Origin: an uncultured Oscillospiraceae bacterium
GTDB lineage: Bacteria; Bacillota; Clostridia; Oscillospirales; Oscillospiraceae
Direction of reading: 5' to 3'
Assembly (NCBI GenBank): GCA_934573735.1
Contig: CAKTMC010000015.1
Span: forward strand, 1 to 52,083
DNA: 52,083 nt
In this document: one piece after another, positions 33,270 through 42,979 of the stretch
Position numbering within the stretch: the stretch's first letter is position 1
Layout of the letters: the number at the start of each line of letters is the position of its first letter
Notes under the pieces: model-generated
What the model was told of the DNA's origin: nothing
Database searches by the model: none
Seen by the model: only the letters and a program-made list of their open reading frames with translations
Position numbers and translations under genes: made by a program

Positions 33270-34616
33270 TTACACAATGCCCTGCGCCATCATTGCCTCC
33301 GCAACCTTGAGGAAGCCCGCGACGTTTGCGCCGACCATGAGATCGCCCGGACGACCGCACTCGACCGATGCGTCATAGCAGGCCTTGTAGATGTTGCGCA
33401 TGATGCCGTGCAGCTTTTCGTCAACCTCGTCGAAGGACCAGGAGAGGCGAGTGGAGTTCTGGCTCATCTCAAGTCCGGAGGTGGCGACGCCGCCTGCGTT
33501 GGAGGCCTTGCCGGGGCTGTAAAGGAGACCGTTTTTCAGCACTATCTCAATTGCCTCGGGGGTCAGCGGCATATTTGCGCCCTCAAACACGGCCATTGCG
33601 CCGTTATCGACCAGAGCCTGAGCACCGGCGGCATCCATCTCGTTCTGAGAGGCGCAGGGGTGCGCAATGTCGCACTTGACGTTCCAGATGTTTTTGCAGC
33701 CCTCGTGGTACTCGCTGCCCGGAACCTCCTCCGCATACACGCTGATGCGGGCGCGGCGGCGCTGCTTTATGTCGAAGAGCACCGGCAGATTTATGCCGTT
33801 CGGGTCGTAAACGTAGCCCTGAGAGTCACTCATCGCAACGACCTTGCCGCCGAGCGTGGTGACTTTTTCTGCGCAGTACTGCGCGACGTTGCCGGAGCCG
33901 GAGACTACGACGGTCTTGCCCTCGTAGCTGGTGTTCTTGAGGTGCTTGAGCGCCTCGGCGGAGAAGTAGCACACGCCATAGCCGGTTGCCTGAGTACGGG
34001 CGAGGGAGCCGCCGAAGGTCAGCCCCTTGCCGGTGATGACGCCGCCCTCAAAGCGGTTTACTATGCGCTTATACTGACCGTAGAGATACGCAATCTCGCG
34101 CCCGCCGACACCGATATCGCCTGCGGGAACATCGGTAAACTGACCGATGTGGCGGTAAAGCTCCGTCATAAAGCTCTGGCAGAAGCGCATGACCTCACCG
34201 TCGGACTTGCCCTTGGGGTCAAAGTCGGAGCCGCCCTTGCCGCCGCCCATGGGGAGCGTCGTCAGGGAGTTTTTGAGTATCTGCTCAAAGCCGAGGAACT
34301 TGATGACCGAGAGATTAACGGAGGGATGGAAGCGCAGACCGCCCTTGTAGGGGCCGATGGCGGAATTATACTGTACACGGTAGCCGCGGTTGACGTGAAC
34401 CTTTCCGCTGTCGTCAACCCAGGGGACGCGGAACTCAATAACGCGCTCCGGCTCGACAAAGCGTTCTATCAGTCCGACCTTTTCCCATTCGGGGTGCTTG
34501 TCGATAACAAGCTCGAGCGAGTCAAAAACCTCGCGCACCGCCTGAAGAAATTCCGGCTCGTGCCCGTCGCGCTGCTCGACCTCTGCGTAAACTCTTTTCA
34601 GATATTCGTTAGTCAT
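33270..34616 (-). CDS. gdhA: Glutamate dehydrogenase, NADP-type
   Basis: 448 residues, hexameric GDH of the short bacterial class. It interconverts 2-oxoglutarate plus ammonia and glutamate. Seen: substrate block YKGGLRFHPSVNLSV, catalytic Lys in PMGGGKGGSDFDPKGKSD, and the Rossmann GSGNVAQYCAEK. The NADP preference is inferred from overall similarity to GdhA. The ATG at 34616 (MTNEYLKRVY) has AAGGAGG seven bases before it; the frame upstream is not coding. Single-gene unit. Confidence 0.95.
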   Translation of the reverse strand: MTNEYLKRVYAEVEQRDGHEPEFLQAVREVFDSLELVIDKHPEWEKVGLIERFVEPERVIEFRVPWVDDSGKVHVNRGYRVQYNSAIGPYKGGLRFHPSVNLSVIKFLGFEQILKNSLTTLPMGGGKGGSDFDPKGKSDGEVMRFCQSFMTELYRHIGQFTDVPAGDIGVGGREIAYLYGQYKRIVNRFEGGVITGKGLTFGGSLARTQATGYGVCYFSAEALKHLKNTSYEGKTVVVSGSGNVAQYCAEKVTTLGGKVVAMSDSQGYVYDPNGINLPVLFDIKQRRRARISVYAEEVPGSEYHEGCKNIWNVKCDIAHPCASQNEMDAAGAQALVDNGAMAVFEGANMPLTPEAIEIVLKNGLLYSPGKASNAGGVATSGLEMSQNSTRLSWSFDEVDEKLHGIMRNIYKACYDASVECGRPGDLMVGANVAGFLKVAEAMMAQGIV

Positions 34617-34668
34617 ACTTTTCCTCCTTGTTATAGTAAATGTTTGACCGTCATATTGAGCTGTCTGC

Positions 34669-34697
34669 ATTATACTATATAATTGCGCCGTGCACAA
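34669..34697 (-). promoter_or_regulatory. Promoter of gdhA
   Basis: Minus strand TTGTGC (34697-34692), 17 bases, perfect TATAAT (34674-34669). Leader about 45 bases. Confidence 0.6.
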
Positions 34698-34877
34698 GTA
34701 CAAATAGCACGAATTTTATACACTATTAACAAAGAATACATGAGAATTTATAATGGAATTGTGGATTGCTAATTAAAAATCAAACGAAATGCGCCGATAA
34801 TGGCGTGTGTGATGAAATCTGCGCGAGCTTTGCATTATAAAACAGTCGAAATCGGCGCGTTGCTGTAAGACATAGCC

Positions 34878-35068
34878 CTTGGCGCCCCTTTTAGGGGAGC
34901 TGTCACCGAAGGTGACTGAGGGGTCTCCGGGGCTGAGAAAGTACCAAGAGGGAAAAGAAAGGTCTGTAGTGCGTCCTGTCTTTTCCCCATGCACCGTGTC
35001 CGAGTCCGGCGACCCCTTTCCCCAGTGTGCGCACTGGGGACTTCCCCTAAGAGGGGCAGCGCTTCGCG
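34878..35068. repeat. MITE-like palindromic repeat, unit D
   Basis: Same architecture as unit A at 8121: GCGCCCCTTTTAGGGGAGC, GACTGAGGGGTC, an internal segment containing AGGGAAAAGAA and CCTGTCTTTTC, then GGCGACCCCTTTCCCCAGTG and the CCCCTAAGAGGGGCAGCG end. The two copies are 26 kb apart. The internal segment differs more than the ends. Confidence 0.8.
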
Positions 35069-35078
35069 GTGTTTTGTT

Positions 35079-35260
35079 GCTTCCCCCTTTAGGGGGAAGT
35101 GGCGCGGAGCGCCGATGGGGGCGCCGAGGTCAGACGCGGAGCGGAGTTCGACCCTGTACCGGACTTCATTACAGACACCCCCCACAGTCATTTCGTGACA
35201 CACACTAAAGAGAAGCCATGGGCGTAAACTAAAGCCCCAGCGCCCCATAGGGGCGCCAAG
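35079..35260. repeat. Further GC-rich palindromes next to unit D
   Basis: TTCCCCCTTTAGGGGGAA (35081-35098) is followed by GGCGCGGAGCGCC, and a separate GCGCCCCATAGGGGCGC lies at about 35240-35256. Together with unit D these fill the gene-free interval between gdhA and the DUF1846 gene. Confidence 0.6.
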
Positions 35261-35265
35261 TATAA

Positions 35266-35310
35266 AAACAAAAAAACAACCGGCGCGGCCTTTTATGTGG
35301 CAGCGCCGGT
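35266..35310 (-). terminator. Intrinsic terminator of the DUF1846 gene
   Basis: A 12-bp stem with one mismatch (35279-35290 with 35299-35310). On the minus strand it is followed by TTGTTTTTTTG. Confidence 0.8.
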
Positions 35311-35320
35311 ATTTTTCATC

Positions 35321-36808
35321 TCAATTCTTATGGAAAAGCTTTTTTGCCTGATACCTCGGCTCAAAGGTGATGTTTACGCCGAGCTTCTTGAAAAGATCCT
35401 CGTCAACGTGGGAGAGAATGACGGAGGAATGTGCCTCGCAGCCGCGCAGCTTTACAAGCTGGTCGATGGCGTAGCCCGCCATGGGATTTGTGACGGCGCA
35501 TATCGACAGGGCGATGAGCAGCTCATCGGTGTGCAGACGGGGATTGTGATTGCCGAGATGCTCGACCTTGAGGTGCTGTATGGGCTGAATAACGCTCGGA
35601 GCGATGAGAGGAAGCTTACGGTCAATGCCCGCAAGCGCCTTGAGCGCATTGAGGAGGCAGGCGGACGAGGGACCGAGCAGGGAACTGGTCTTGCCGGTGA
35701 CTATACTGCCGTCGGGAAGCTCAAGCGCGACGGCGGGAGCACCCGTCTCCTCCGCGCGGCGGAGCGCGGCACCGACAACGGGACGGTCATCGGCGGTGAG
35801 GCCGAGAGAGTTCATGATAAGCTCTATCTTTCTCAGCTCGTGCGGCTCTGACAGACCGCGGCGCACATTACAGGCGGCGGCGTAGTAGCGGCGGATTATC
35901 TCCTGCTTTGACGCCTCGCAGCAGGCCTCATCGTCAAAAATGCAGTAGCCGTTCATGTTTACGCCCATGTCCGTCGGGCTCTTGTAGGGGCTTTCGCCGT
36001 ATATTCTCTTGAACATCGCCTCGAGCACCGGGAAAATCTCAACGTCGCGGTTATAGTTCACGGTCGTTACGTTGTATGCCTCAAGGTGGAAGGGGTCTAT
36101 CATATTCACGTCGTCAAGATCCGCGGTCGCGGCCTCGTAGGCGAGGTTTACCGGATGCTTGAGCGGCAGGTTCCATACCGGGAAGGTCTCAAACTTTGCG
36201 TAGCCCGAGCTGATGCCGCGCTTGTGCTCATGGTAAAGCTGGCTGAGGCAGGTCGCCATCTTGCCGCTGCCGGGGCCGGGCGCGGTGACAACGACGAGGC
36301 TGCGCGTCGTCTCTATATAATCGTTTCGCCCAAAGCCCTCGTCCGAGACGATGAGCGGAATGTTCGAGGGATAGTCCGGGATTATATAGTGGCGGTAGAC
36401 CTTGATGCCCAGCGCCTCAAGCCGGTGCTGGAACTTGTCCGCAATGGCCTGACCGCGGTAGTGCGTCAAAACGACGCTGCCGATATAAAGCCCTATGCCG
36501 CGGAAAGCGTCGATAAGGCGGAGGGTATCGTCGTCATAGGTGATGCCGAGGTCTCCCCGGCGCTTGCTGCGCTCTATATCGTCTGCGGAGATGCAGATGA
36601 CTATCTCCGCATCGTCCTTCATCTCGAGCAGCATTTTGACCTTGCTGTCCGGCGCAAAGCCCGGCAGCACGCGCGAGGCGTGAAAGTCGTCAAAAAGCTT
36701 GCCGCCGAATTCGAGATATAGCTTGCCGCCGAATTTATTTATACGGTCGCGGATGTTCTGGGACTGGAGCTTTAGGTATTTATCATTGTCAAAGCCTATC
36801 CTGTGCAT
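35321..36808 (-). CDS. DUF1846-family protein
   Basis: 495 residues, the usual size of this family, which is common in Firmicutes and often annotated as ATP-dependent or Zn-dependent, with no agreed reaction. Seen: start MHRIGFDNDKYLKLQS, middle VVVTAPGPGSGKMATCLSQL (nucleotide-loop-like), then PTDMGVNMNGYCI and LGNHNPRLHTDELLIALSI. ATG 36808 was chosen because it gives the family N-terminus; only a moderate GGGGG lies upstream. Single gene with its own promoter and terminator. Confidence 0.88.
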   Translation of the reverse strand: MHRIGFDNDKYLKLQSQNIRDRINKFGGKLYLEFGGKLFDDFHASRVLPGFAPDSKVKMLLEMKDDAEIVICISADDIERSKRRGDLGITYDDDTLRLIDAFRGIGLYIGSVVLTHYRGQAIADKFQHRLEALGIKVYRHYIIPDYPSNIPLIVSDEGFGRNDYIETTRSLVVVTAPGPGSGKMATCLSQLYHEHKRGISSGYAKFETFPVWNLPLKHPVNLAYEAATADLDDVNMIDPFHLEAYNVTTVNYNRDVEIFPVLEAMFKRIYGESPYKSPTDMGVNMNGYCIFDDEACCEASKQEIIRRYYAAACNVRRGLSEPHELRKIELIMNSLGLTADDRPVVGAALRRAEETGAPAVALELPDGSIVTGKTSSLLGPSSACLLNALKALAGIDRKLPLIAPSVIQPIQHLKVEHLGNHNPRLHTDELLIALSICAVTNPMAGYAIDQLVKLRGCEAHSSVILSHVDEDLFKKLGVNITFEPRYQAKKLFHKN

Positions 36809-36850
36809 ATTATTCTGGCCCCCGATAATTATTGTTTTTAACAAAAAAAC

Positions 36851-36878
36851 ATTATAACATACTTTTTGTGAAGCACAA
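36851..36878 (-). promoter_or_regulatory. Promoter of the DUF1846 gene
   Basis: Minus strand TTGTGC (36878-36873), 16 bases, TGT plus perfect TATAAT (36856-36851), an extended -10. Confidence 0.6.
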
Positions 36879-36920
36879 GCCACGAAAAGACAATTAAGAC
36901 TTTTTTTATTCATATTCTTG

Positions 36921-36929
36921 TGCTATAAT
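36921..36929 (+). promoter_or_regulatory. Extended -10 promoter of secA
   Basis: TGC followed by perfect TATAAT (36924-36929), no clear -35. Leader about 70 bases before the secA ATG. Confidence 0.55.
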
Positions 36930-37005
36930 CCACTATGTATTGGTATCAAATGCGCCGCGGTGTCAGGCGCAGTGAATATAACTGTAATTAGGAAAGGCAT
37001 AAGCA

Positions 37006-39777
37006 ATGGGATTTTTTAATAAGATTTTCGGCAGCTACAATGACCGTGAGCTGAAAAAGATATACCCTATCGCCGACGCGATAGAGAAGCTGGAGCCGGA
37101 ATATGCGGCGCTGAGCGACAGCGAGCTTCGCGCCAAGACCGACGAATTCAAGCAGCGCTACTCCGAGGGCGAGACGCTGGACGAGCTTCTGCCGGAGGCC
37201 TTTGCCGCCGTGCGTGAGGCGGCGTGGCGTGTGCTGGGGATGAAGCCCTTCCGCGTTCAGCTTATCGGCGGCATCGTGCTGCACGAGGGGCGCATTGCGG
37301 AAATGAAGACCGGCGAGGGCAAGACCCTTGTCGCCGTTCTCCCCGCATACCTTAACGCACTGACCGGCGAGGGCGTGCATATAGTCACCGTAAACGACTA
37401 TCTTGCCCGCCGCGACAGCGAGTGGATGGGAAAGATACACCGCTTTATGGGGCTTTCCGTCGGACTTATCGTTCACGGGCTCACTTCGGCGGAGCGGCGC
37501 GAGGCCTATGCCTGCGACATCACCTACGGCACAAATAACGAGATGGGCTTTGACTATCTTCGTGACAATATGGCGCTGTACAAGGAGAATATGGTTCAGC
37601 GCGGACACGCCTTCGCCATCGTTGACGAGGTGGACTCCATACTTATCGACGAGGCGAGAACTCCGCTCATCATCTCCGGTCAGGGCGACGAGAGCACGGA
37701 CCTCTATCGGCAGGCGGACGATTTTGTCCGCAGGCTCAAAAAGGTCGTCTATGCCTCGGTTGATGAAAAGGAAGAGGAGAGCGACGATATAGACGCAGAC
37801 TATGTCGTCGATGAAAAGGCGCACAGCGCTACGCTGACCGCAAGAGGCATTGCCAAGGCGGAGCAGGCCTTCGGACTGGAAAATCTGGCGGATATCGAGA
37901 ACGCAACGCTGGCGCACCATATAAATCAGGCGCTCAAGGCACACGGCATCATGAAGCGCGATATAGATTATATCGTCAAGGACGGCGAGATAATCATTGT
38001 CGATGAGTTTACGGGACGTCTCATGCTCGGCCGCCGCTACTCCGAGGGTCTGCATCAGGCGATAGAGGCCAAGGAGCACGTTGATGTTCAGAAGGAGAAC
38101 AAGACCCTTGCAACCATTACCTTCCAGAACTATTTCCGTCTCTACGGCAAGCTCTCCGGTATGACCGGTACCGCCGCGACCGAGGCGGAGGAATTTGAGG
38201 CAATATATAAGCTTGATATCATCGAGATACCGACGAATAAGCCCGTCATAAGAATAGACGACCCAGACGTGGTGTATAAAAACGACGCGGGCAAGAACCG
38301 CGCGATAATCGAGCAGATAGTCGCCTGCCACGAGAAGGGGCAGCCCGTGCTGGTCGGTACGGTGTCCATCGAAAAGAGCGAATATATCTCCTCGCTTCTC
38401 AAAAAGCGCGGAGTGAAGCACACCGTCCTCAACGCGAAGTATCACGAGAAGGAAGCGGAGATAGTCGCGCAGGCGGGCAAGCTCGGCGCGGTGACGATAG
38501 CGACGAATATGGCAGGTCGAGGCACGGATATAGTCCTCGGCGGCAACGCGGAGTTTATGGCAAAGACCGATCTGCGCAAGGCGGGCTTTGAGGAGAAGGT
38601 CATCGCCGAGGCGACGGGCTTTGCGGATACTGACGATGAGGATATTCTTGCCGCGCGCAAGCTCTTTGCCGAGCGTATGGCGGAGCATAAAAAGACGACG
38701 GACGCGGAGGCCGAGCAGGTCAGAGCCGCGGGCGGACTCTTCATCCTCGGCACCGAGAGACACGAGTCGAGACGTATCGACAATCAGCTTCGCGGCCGCT
38801 CCGGCCGTCAGGGAGACCCCGGTGAAAGCCGCTTCTTCCTTGCAATGACCGATGATATCATGCGTCTTTTCGGCTCCGAGCGCATCATGAACATGATGGA
38901 GACGCTGAAGGTCGATGAGGATACGCCGCTTGACGCGAAGATGCTCTCCGGCGCGATCGAGCAGGCGCAGAAAACCGTTGAAAGCCGTAACTTCCAGGTG
39001 CGTAAGAGCGTGCTTGAGTACGACGACGTTATGAATCAGCAGCGCAACATCATCTACGGTGAGCGCCGCAAGGTTCTTGACGGCGAGGATCTGCGCGAGC
39101 AGATAGTGGGCATGATAGGCGAGTTTGTGTCCTCCACCGTGGCGGACGGACTGCACGGAGAGCCTGCGGAGAGCCAGCAGAAGCTTGACGAGGTGCTTCA
39201 GCCCTTTGAGAAGCTTTTCCTGCGTCACGGCGAGCTTAGCTTGGAGGACTTCGGCGGCAGGGCAAAGCAGGAGGCGCTGACCGAGCGGGTGACCGATATC
39301 GCCATGCGCGGCTATGCCGAGCGAGAGATAGCCTTCGGCACGGGTCCGAACGGCGCACCGCTCATGCGTGAGCTTGAGCGCGTTGTCATGCTTCGTGTTG
39401 TCGATGAATACTGGATGGAGCATATCGACGCGATGAGCGATCTCAAGCAGGGCATAGGTCTGCGCGGCTACGGTGCTGTCAAGCCTATCGACGCATATAA
39501 GCAGGAGGGCTTCGACATGTTCGAGGCCATGGTTCACGGCATACGCGAGGAGACGGTGCGCAGAATATTCACCGTCCGCGTGCGCAAGGAGCAGACGATA
39601 GAGCGCAAGGCGGTCGCAAGAAACGCCGCGGCAAACGTCGGCGGCGCGCCCGTCAAGAAGCAGCCGATAAAGAAGGCGCCGAAGCCCGGACGCAACGACC
39701 CCTGCCCCTGCGGCAAGATGAAGGCGGACGGCAGCAGACGGCTCAAATATAAAGAATGCTGCGGGAGAAACGAATAA
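37006..39777 (+). CDS. secA: Preprotein translocase ATPase SecA
   Basis: 923 residues. SecA drives unfolded preproteins through SecYEG at the membrane. Order of motifs: QLIGGIVLHEGRIAEMKTGEGKT (Q motif region and Walker A MKTGEGKT), Walker B in AIVDEVDSILIDEART, ATNMAGRGTDIVLGG and GRSGRQGDPGES of the second helicase half, the helical wing and scaffold, then a C-terminal linker and SEC-C zinc motif (CPCG...CC) binding SecB or ribosomes. First gene of an operon with pgeF three bases downstream. Confidence 0.97.
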   Translation: MGFFNKIFGSYNDRELKKIYPIADAIEKLEPEYAALSDSELRAKTDEFKQRYSEGETLDELLPEAFAAVREAAWRVLGMKPFRVQLIGGIVLHEGRIAEMKTGEGKTLVAVLPAYLNALTGEGVHIVTVNDYLARRDSEWMGKIHRFMGLSVGLIVHGLTSAERREAYACDITYGTNNEMGFDYLRDNMALYKENMVQRGHAFAIVDEVDSILIDEARTPLIISGQGDESTDLYRQADDFVRRLKKVVYASVDEKEEESDDIDADYVVDEKAHSATLTARGIAKAEQAFGLENLADIENATLAHHINQALKAHGIMKRDIDYIVKDGEIIIVDEFTGRLMLGRRYSEGLHQAIEAKEHVDVQKENKTLATITFQNYFRLYGKLSGMTGTAATEAEEFEAIYKLDIIEIPTNKPVIRIDDPDVVYKNDAGKNRAIIEQIVACHEKGQPVLVGTVSIEKSEYISSLLKKRGVKHTVLNAKYHEKEAEIVAQAGKLGAVTIATNMAGRGTDIVLGGNAEFMAKTDLRKAGFEEKVIAEATGFADTDDEDILAARKLFAERMAEHKKTTDAEAEQVRAAGGLFILGTERHESRRIDNQLRGRSGRQGDPGESRFFLAMTDDIMRLFGSERIMNMMETLKVDEDTPLDAKMLSGAIEQAQKTVESRNFQVRKSVLEYDDVMNQQRNIIYGERRKVLDGEDLREQIVGMIGEFVSSTVADGLHGEPAESQQKLDEVLQPFEKLFLRHGELSLEDFGGRAKQEALTERVTDIAMRGYAEREIAFGTGPNGAPLMRELERVVMLRVVDEYWMEHIDAMSDLKQGIGLRGYGAVKPIDAYKQEGFDMFEAMVHGIREETVRRIFTVRVRKEQTIERKAVARNAAANVGGAPVKKQPIKKAPKPGRNDPCPCGKMKADGSRRLKYKECCGRNE

Positions 39778-39780
39778 GCA

Positions 39781-40581
39781 ATGTTTTTTGAGAATAATAA
39801 AGACGGTCTTATCTATATGAGCTCCGACCGTATCCCGGCGCGTCACCTTTTTACGACGCGCTATGGCGGCGTGAGCGGCGGCGACCTTTCGAGCCTGAAC
39901 CTCGGCTCCAGCCGGGGCGACACGCAGGAGAACGTGACGGAAAACTTCCGCCGCGTCGCCGCGATACTCGGCGCGGGCAAGGACGATTGCGCCGTGACAA
40001 AGCAGGTTCACGGCAATGTCGTGCGCGTCGTCACGAGCGCGGATAAGCATATCTGCGGCACGAAAACGCCCTATGAGGCGGACGGCATCGTCACCGCCGA
40101 GCGCGGTCTGCCGATATTCTGCTTTGTCGCCGACTGTGTTCCTACGCTGCTGTGTGACATAGAGCATGGAGTCATTGCCGCCGTTCACTGCGGCTGGAGA
40201 AGCTCCGTTGCGGATATTCTGGGCGTGACGATAGAAAAAATGTGCGCCCTCGGCGCAAAAAGCGAGAATATCTGTGCCGCCATGGGCGCGTCAATAGGCC
40301 GCTGCTGCTTTGAGACGGACGACGAGGTTCCCGAGGCGGTGAGGAAATATCTCGGCTATGACGCGGAGGAGTTCTTCAACCGCCGCGCCGACGGGAAAAC
40401 GATGGTTGATTTGCGCGCCGCAAACGCAAAGAGACTTATGCAGCTCGGCCTGCGGGCGGAAAACATCGACCTGTCGGCGGAATGTACGATGTGCAGCCAT
40501 GAGAAATACTGGTCGCACCGCTATACACAGAAAATGGGGCAGGGCAGGGGAAGCCTTGCCGCCGGCATAGTTCTCGACTGA
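39781..40581 (+). CDS. pgeF: Peptidoglycan editing factor PgeF (YfiH/laccase-domain family)
   Basis: 266 residues. Multicopper-oxidase-like fold family DUF152, which in E. coli removes wrongly incorporated residues from cell-wall precursors and elsewhere has purine nucleoside activity. Metal-site blocks are present: KQVHGNVV (His), VADCVPTLLCD (Asp-Cys) and AVHCGWRSS (His; the usual AGWRG is CGWRS here). The C-terminus CSHEKYWSHR is typical. It starts three bases after secA and ends eight bases before the lipoprotein gene, so the three are cotranscribed. Confidence 0.9.
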   Translation: MFFENNKDGLIYMSSDRIPARHLFTTRYGGVSGGDLSSLNLGSSRGDTQENVTENFRRVAAILGAGKDDCAVTKQVHGNVVRVVTSADKHICGTKTPYEADGIVTAERGLPIFCFVADCVPTLLCDIEHGVIAAVHCGWRSSVADILGVTIEKMCALGAKSENICAAMGASIGRCCFETDDEVPEAVRKYLGYDAEEFFNRRADGKTMVDLRAANAKRLMQLGLRAENIDLSAECTMCSHEKYWSHRYTQKMGQGRGSLAAGIVLD

Positions 40582-40589
40582 GGTGAGCC

Positions 40590-42215
40590 ATGAAAAGATA
40601 TAAAAAAATTATCGCGCTGCTGACCGCGCTGCTTATCGCCCTCGGCTGCACCGGCTGTGCCGGAACGGATACCGCGTCCCCGCAGAACACTCAGTTTGTG
40701 TCCACGGAGGGCAAGGACGTAATGCGCGCCGCGCAGGCGGACGACGTGTTCTCCCTCAACAGCAACAGCAAGTACAGCTTTAACCCGTTTATCGCAACTA
40801 ACCTGTCAAATCAGCTCGTCTGTGACCTCGTGTATGAGAACATGGTCGAGGTGGACAACAATTTTGAGGTCATCCCTAACCTCATAACCGATTGGCGGCA
40901 CTCGGACGACTCCAAGACATGGACGCTGACCATCGCCGAGGGGCACGTTTTCCATGACGGCACCCCGGTCACCGCCAAGGACATAAGATATTCGCTGGAT
41001 AAGGCGATAAACGCCGACCGCTTCCTCGGCCGCTTTGCAAGCTATCAGGGCGCATATGTCGCAAGCGATACGCAGGTCGTCGTCTCCCTCGGCATCGGCG
41101 ACGGGCAGTTTATAAAGCTTCTGAACATCCCGGTTATCAAATACGGCACCTATGCCGAGAAGTACCCCATCGGCAGCGGCCCCTATACCTATAATGAGGA
41201 CCATACCGAGCTTCACGCCTATGAGGGCTACTCCACCGAGTATGCCTCCTACAGCAGCCTCCCCGTGGACGTGATATATATTAAGGAATACCCCGCGCAG
41301 GAGGAGATAATCAGCGCCTTTGAGGATGCGTATATCGACGTCACCGTAAACGACCCCTCAAGCTATACAAACCTCGGCTACGCCAGCGCAAACGAGATAC
41401 GCAGCTTCGCCACGACGAATATGCACTATATCGCCTTCAACGAGAACAATATGCTCGGGCGCTATAACGCCTTCCGCTACGCCATGAACTTTGCCTTTGA
41501 CCGCGCCTATTTTGAGGAGCTGTTAAACGGCAACGCGGCGGCAAGCACCGTGCCCATGTACCCGACCTGCTCGGCATATCCCCAGCAGCTTGCCGACAGT
41601 CTGCAATACAGCCTTGAAAAGTGCAAAAAGGTGCTTGAGGGCGCGGGCGTGCAGGACTACGATCAGGACGGCTACCTTGAGTATATGAGCGGCTCGGCGC
41701 AGGAGATAGAGCTTAACTTCTTAGTGTGCAGCGACAGCAGCGCGAAGGCGGGCGTCGCAAACCGCTTTGTTGAGGATATGGCCTCCATCGGCATCGTCGT
41801 TACGCTTACGCAGCTTCCATGGGACGACTATATAACGGCTCTCCAGAAGGGCGAGTTTGATATGTACTACGGAGAAATCAAGCTTCGCAACAACTTTGAC
41901 CTCACGGAGCTTCTTGACCCCGATAATAAATATGACGAGAAAAAGCACCCCAAGGGTATAAACTATACCGGTATCACGGACAAGGGCTATGTAAGCTATC
42001 TCAACGAGTACCTTGCCGCGGGCGACGTGGAGCGCAACTATAAATATAACCAGTTTTGCGCCTACCTCACCGAGAACAGCCCGATAATCACGATAGGCTT
42101 TGAAAAGCAGCAGGTGATAACGCATCGCGGCTGCGTCAAGGGCGTGGACGCGAATGCCGGCAACCCCCTGTATAACTTCCAGAACTGGGAGATAATCCTC
42201 GGCTCTGATGCATAG
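40590..42215 (+). CDS. Family 5 (peptide-type) solute-binding lipoprotein
   Basis: 541 residues, DppA/OppA/NikA-like. Signal MKRYKKIIALLTALLIALGC with Cys at 20 and 23; neither lipobox is canonical (ALGC, CTGC). The family signature LTIAEGHVFHDGTPVTAKDIRYS is split across residues 112-135, and the C-terminal lobe includes FDMYYGEIKLRNNFDLTELLDP. Binds a peptide or other small ligand outside the cell. No permease or ATPase gene follows, so it must use components encoded elsewhere. Third gene of the secA operon. Confidence 0.88.
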   Translation: MKRYKKIIALLTALLIALGCTGCAGTDTASPQNTQFVSTEGKDVMRAAQADDVFSLNSNSKYSFNPFIATNLSNQLVCDLVYENMVEVDNNFEVIPNLITDWRHSDDSKTWTLTIAEGHVFHDGTPVTAKDIRYSLDKAINADRFLGRFASYQGAYVASDTQVVVSLGIGDGQFIKLLNIPVIKYGTYAEKYPIGSGPYTYNEDHTELHAYEGYSTEYASYSSLPVDVIYIKEYPAQEEIISAFEDAYIDVTVNDPSSYTNLGYASANEIRSFATTNMHYIAFNENNMLGRYNAFRYAMNFAFDRAYFEELLNGNAAASTVPMYPTCSAYPQQLADSLQYSLEKCKKVLEGAGVQDYDQDGYLEYMSGSAQEIELNFLVCSDSSAKAGVANRFVEDMASIGIVVTLTQLPWDDYITALQKGEFDMYYGEIKLRNNFDLTELLDPDNKYDEKKHPKGINYTGITDKGYVSYLNEYLAAGDVERNYKYNQFCAYLTENSPIITIGFEKQQVITHRGCVKGVDANAGNPLYNFQNWEIILGSDA

Positions 42216-42308
42216 TGAGCAAATCCGGGAGCTGCCGCCCAAGCCGCCGGGAGCAGTGCCTACTTATTATAATATATAAAAAATACATAGCGGCAGAAGG
42301 AGAACCTT

Positions 42309-42689
42309 ATGACTGACAGAGAGCTTATGTCCATCGCAAAAAAGGCGTCGATGAACGCCTATGTGCCCTACTCCCGCTTCCAGGTCGGCGCCGCGCTCGA
42401 ATGTGACGACGGAACCGTGTTTTCCGGCTGCAACGTAGAAAACGCCGCTCTCGGCAGCACCATCTGCGCTGAGCGTACCGCCTGCTGCAAGGCGGTCAGC
42501 GAGGGACACCGCAGCTTCGTGCGCATTGCGATATATGCCGACAGCGAAAACTGGTGTACCCCCTGCGGTGCCTGCCGTCAGTTTCTGGCCGAGTTTTCCC
42601 CGGATATGGAGGTGCTCTGCGCCAAGGCCGGAGACCGATATGTCAGCTATAAGCTCCGCGAGCTGCTGCCGCACGGCTTCAACTACTGA
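42309..42689 (+). CDS. cdd: Cytidine deaminase
   Basis: 126 residues, small tetrameric Cdd. It converts cytidine and deoxycytidine to uridine forms in pyrimidine salvage. Zinc site complete: CAE at 53-55 and PCGAC with Cys86 and Cys89. The GCNVENAALGSTIC block is characteristic. AGAAGGAGA lies before the ATG. Its stop codon shares one base with the start of the LysR-like gene, an unusual coupling for cdd. Confidence 0.95.
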   Translation: MTDRELMSIAKKASMNAYVPYSRFQVGAALECDDGTVFSGCNVENAALGSTICAERTACCKAVSEGHRSFVRIAIYADSENWCTPCGACRQFLAEFSPDMEVLCAKAGDRYVSYKLRELLPHGFNY

Positions 42690-42979
42690 TGGAGCTGGAG
42701 CAGCTCAGGATATTTACGGCTCTTGCCGCCGAGGGCAGCTTCAGCGCGGCAGGGCAGAGACTGTATATAAGCCATTCCACGGTGAGCCGTGCGGTGTCTG
42801 CGCTTGAGGAGGAGCTTGGAGTGCGCCTTGTCGAGCGGGATAACCGCTTCATCGGTCTGACCGCGGCGGGCAGAGCTCTGCTTGACGAGGCGGGGAGGCT
42901 GCTCAATATGGCGGAGGAGACCGCCGCGAGAGTGCGGGCGGCAGCAGAAAAAGAGGCTGATAAAGATGAGATATTTTAA
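42689..42979 (+). CDS. Stand-alone LysR-type DNA-binding domain
   Basis: 96 residues. It is only the N-terminal winged helix and linker helix of a LysR-type regulator: MELEQLRIFTALAAEGSFSA, then AAGQRLYISHSTVSRAVSAL and LVERDNRFIGLTAAG. The 200-residue effector domain is absent and replaced by nothing: the frame ends by running 14 bases into the TIR gene. A coding remnant of the effector domain is not seen afterwards. It may be a functional short regulator without ligand sensing, or a decayed one kept for coupling. Both overlaps argue for retention. Confidence 0.75.
   Translation: MELEQLRIFTALAAEGSFSAAGQRLYISHSTVSRAVSALEEELGVRLVERDNRFIGLTAAGRALLDEAGRLLNMAEETAARVRAAAEKEADKDEIF

Noticed and set aside
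36988..40188. Very long minus-strand open frame across secA and pgeF
   Set aside because: It is antisense to two unmistakable genes, has no ribosome site or family motif, and its composition (Leu, Arg, Ala, His-rich) is the usual shadow of GC-rich codons.
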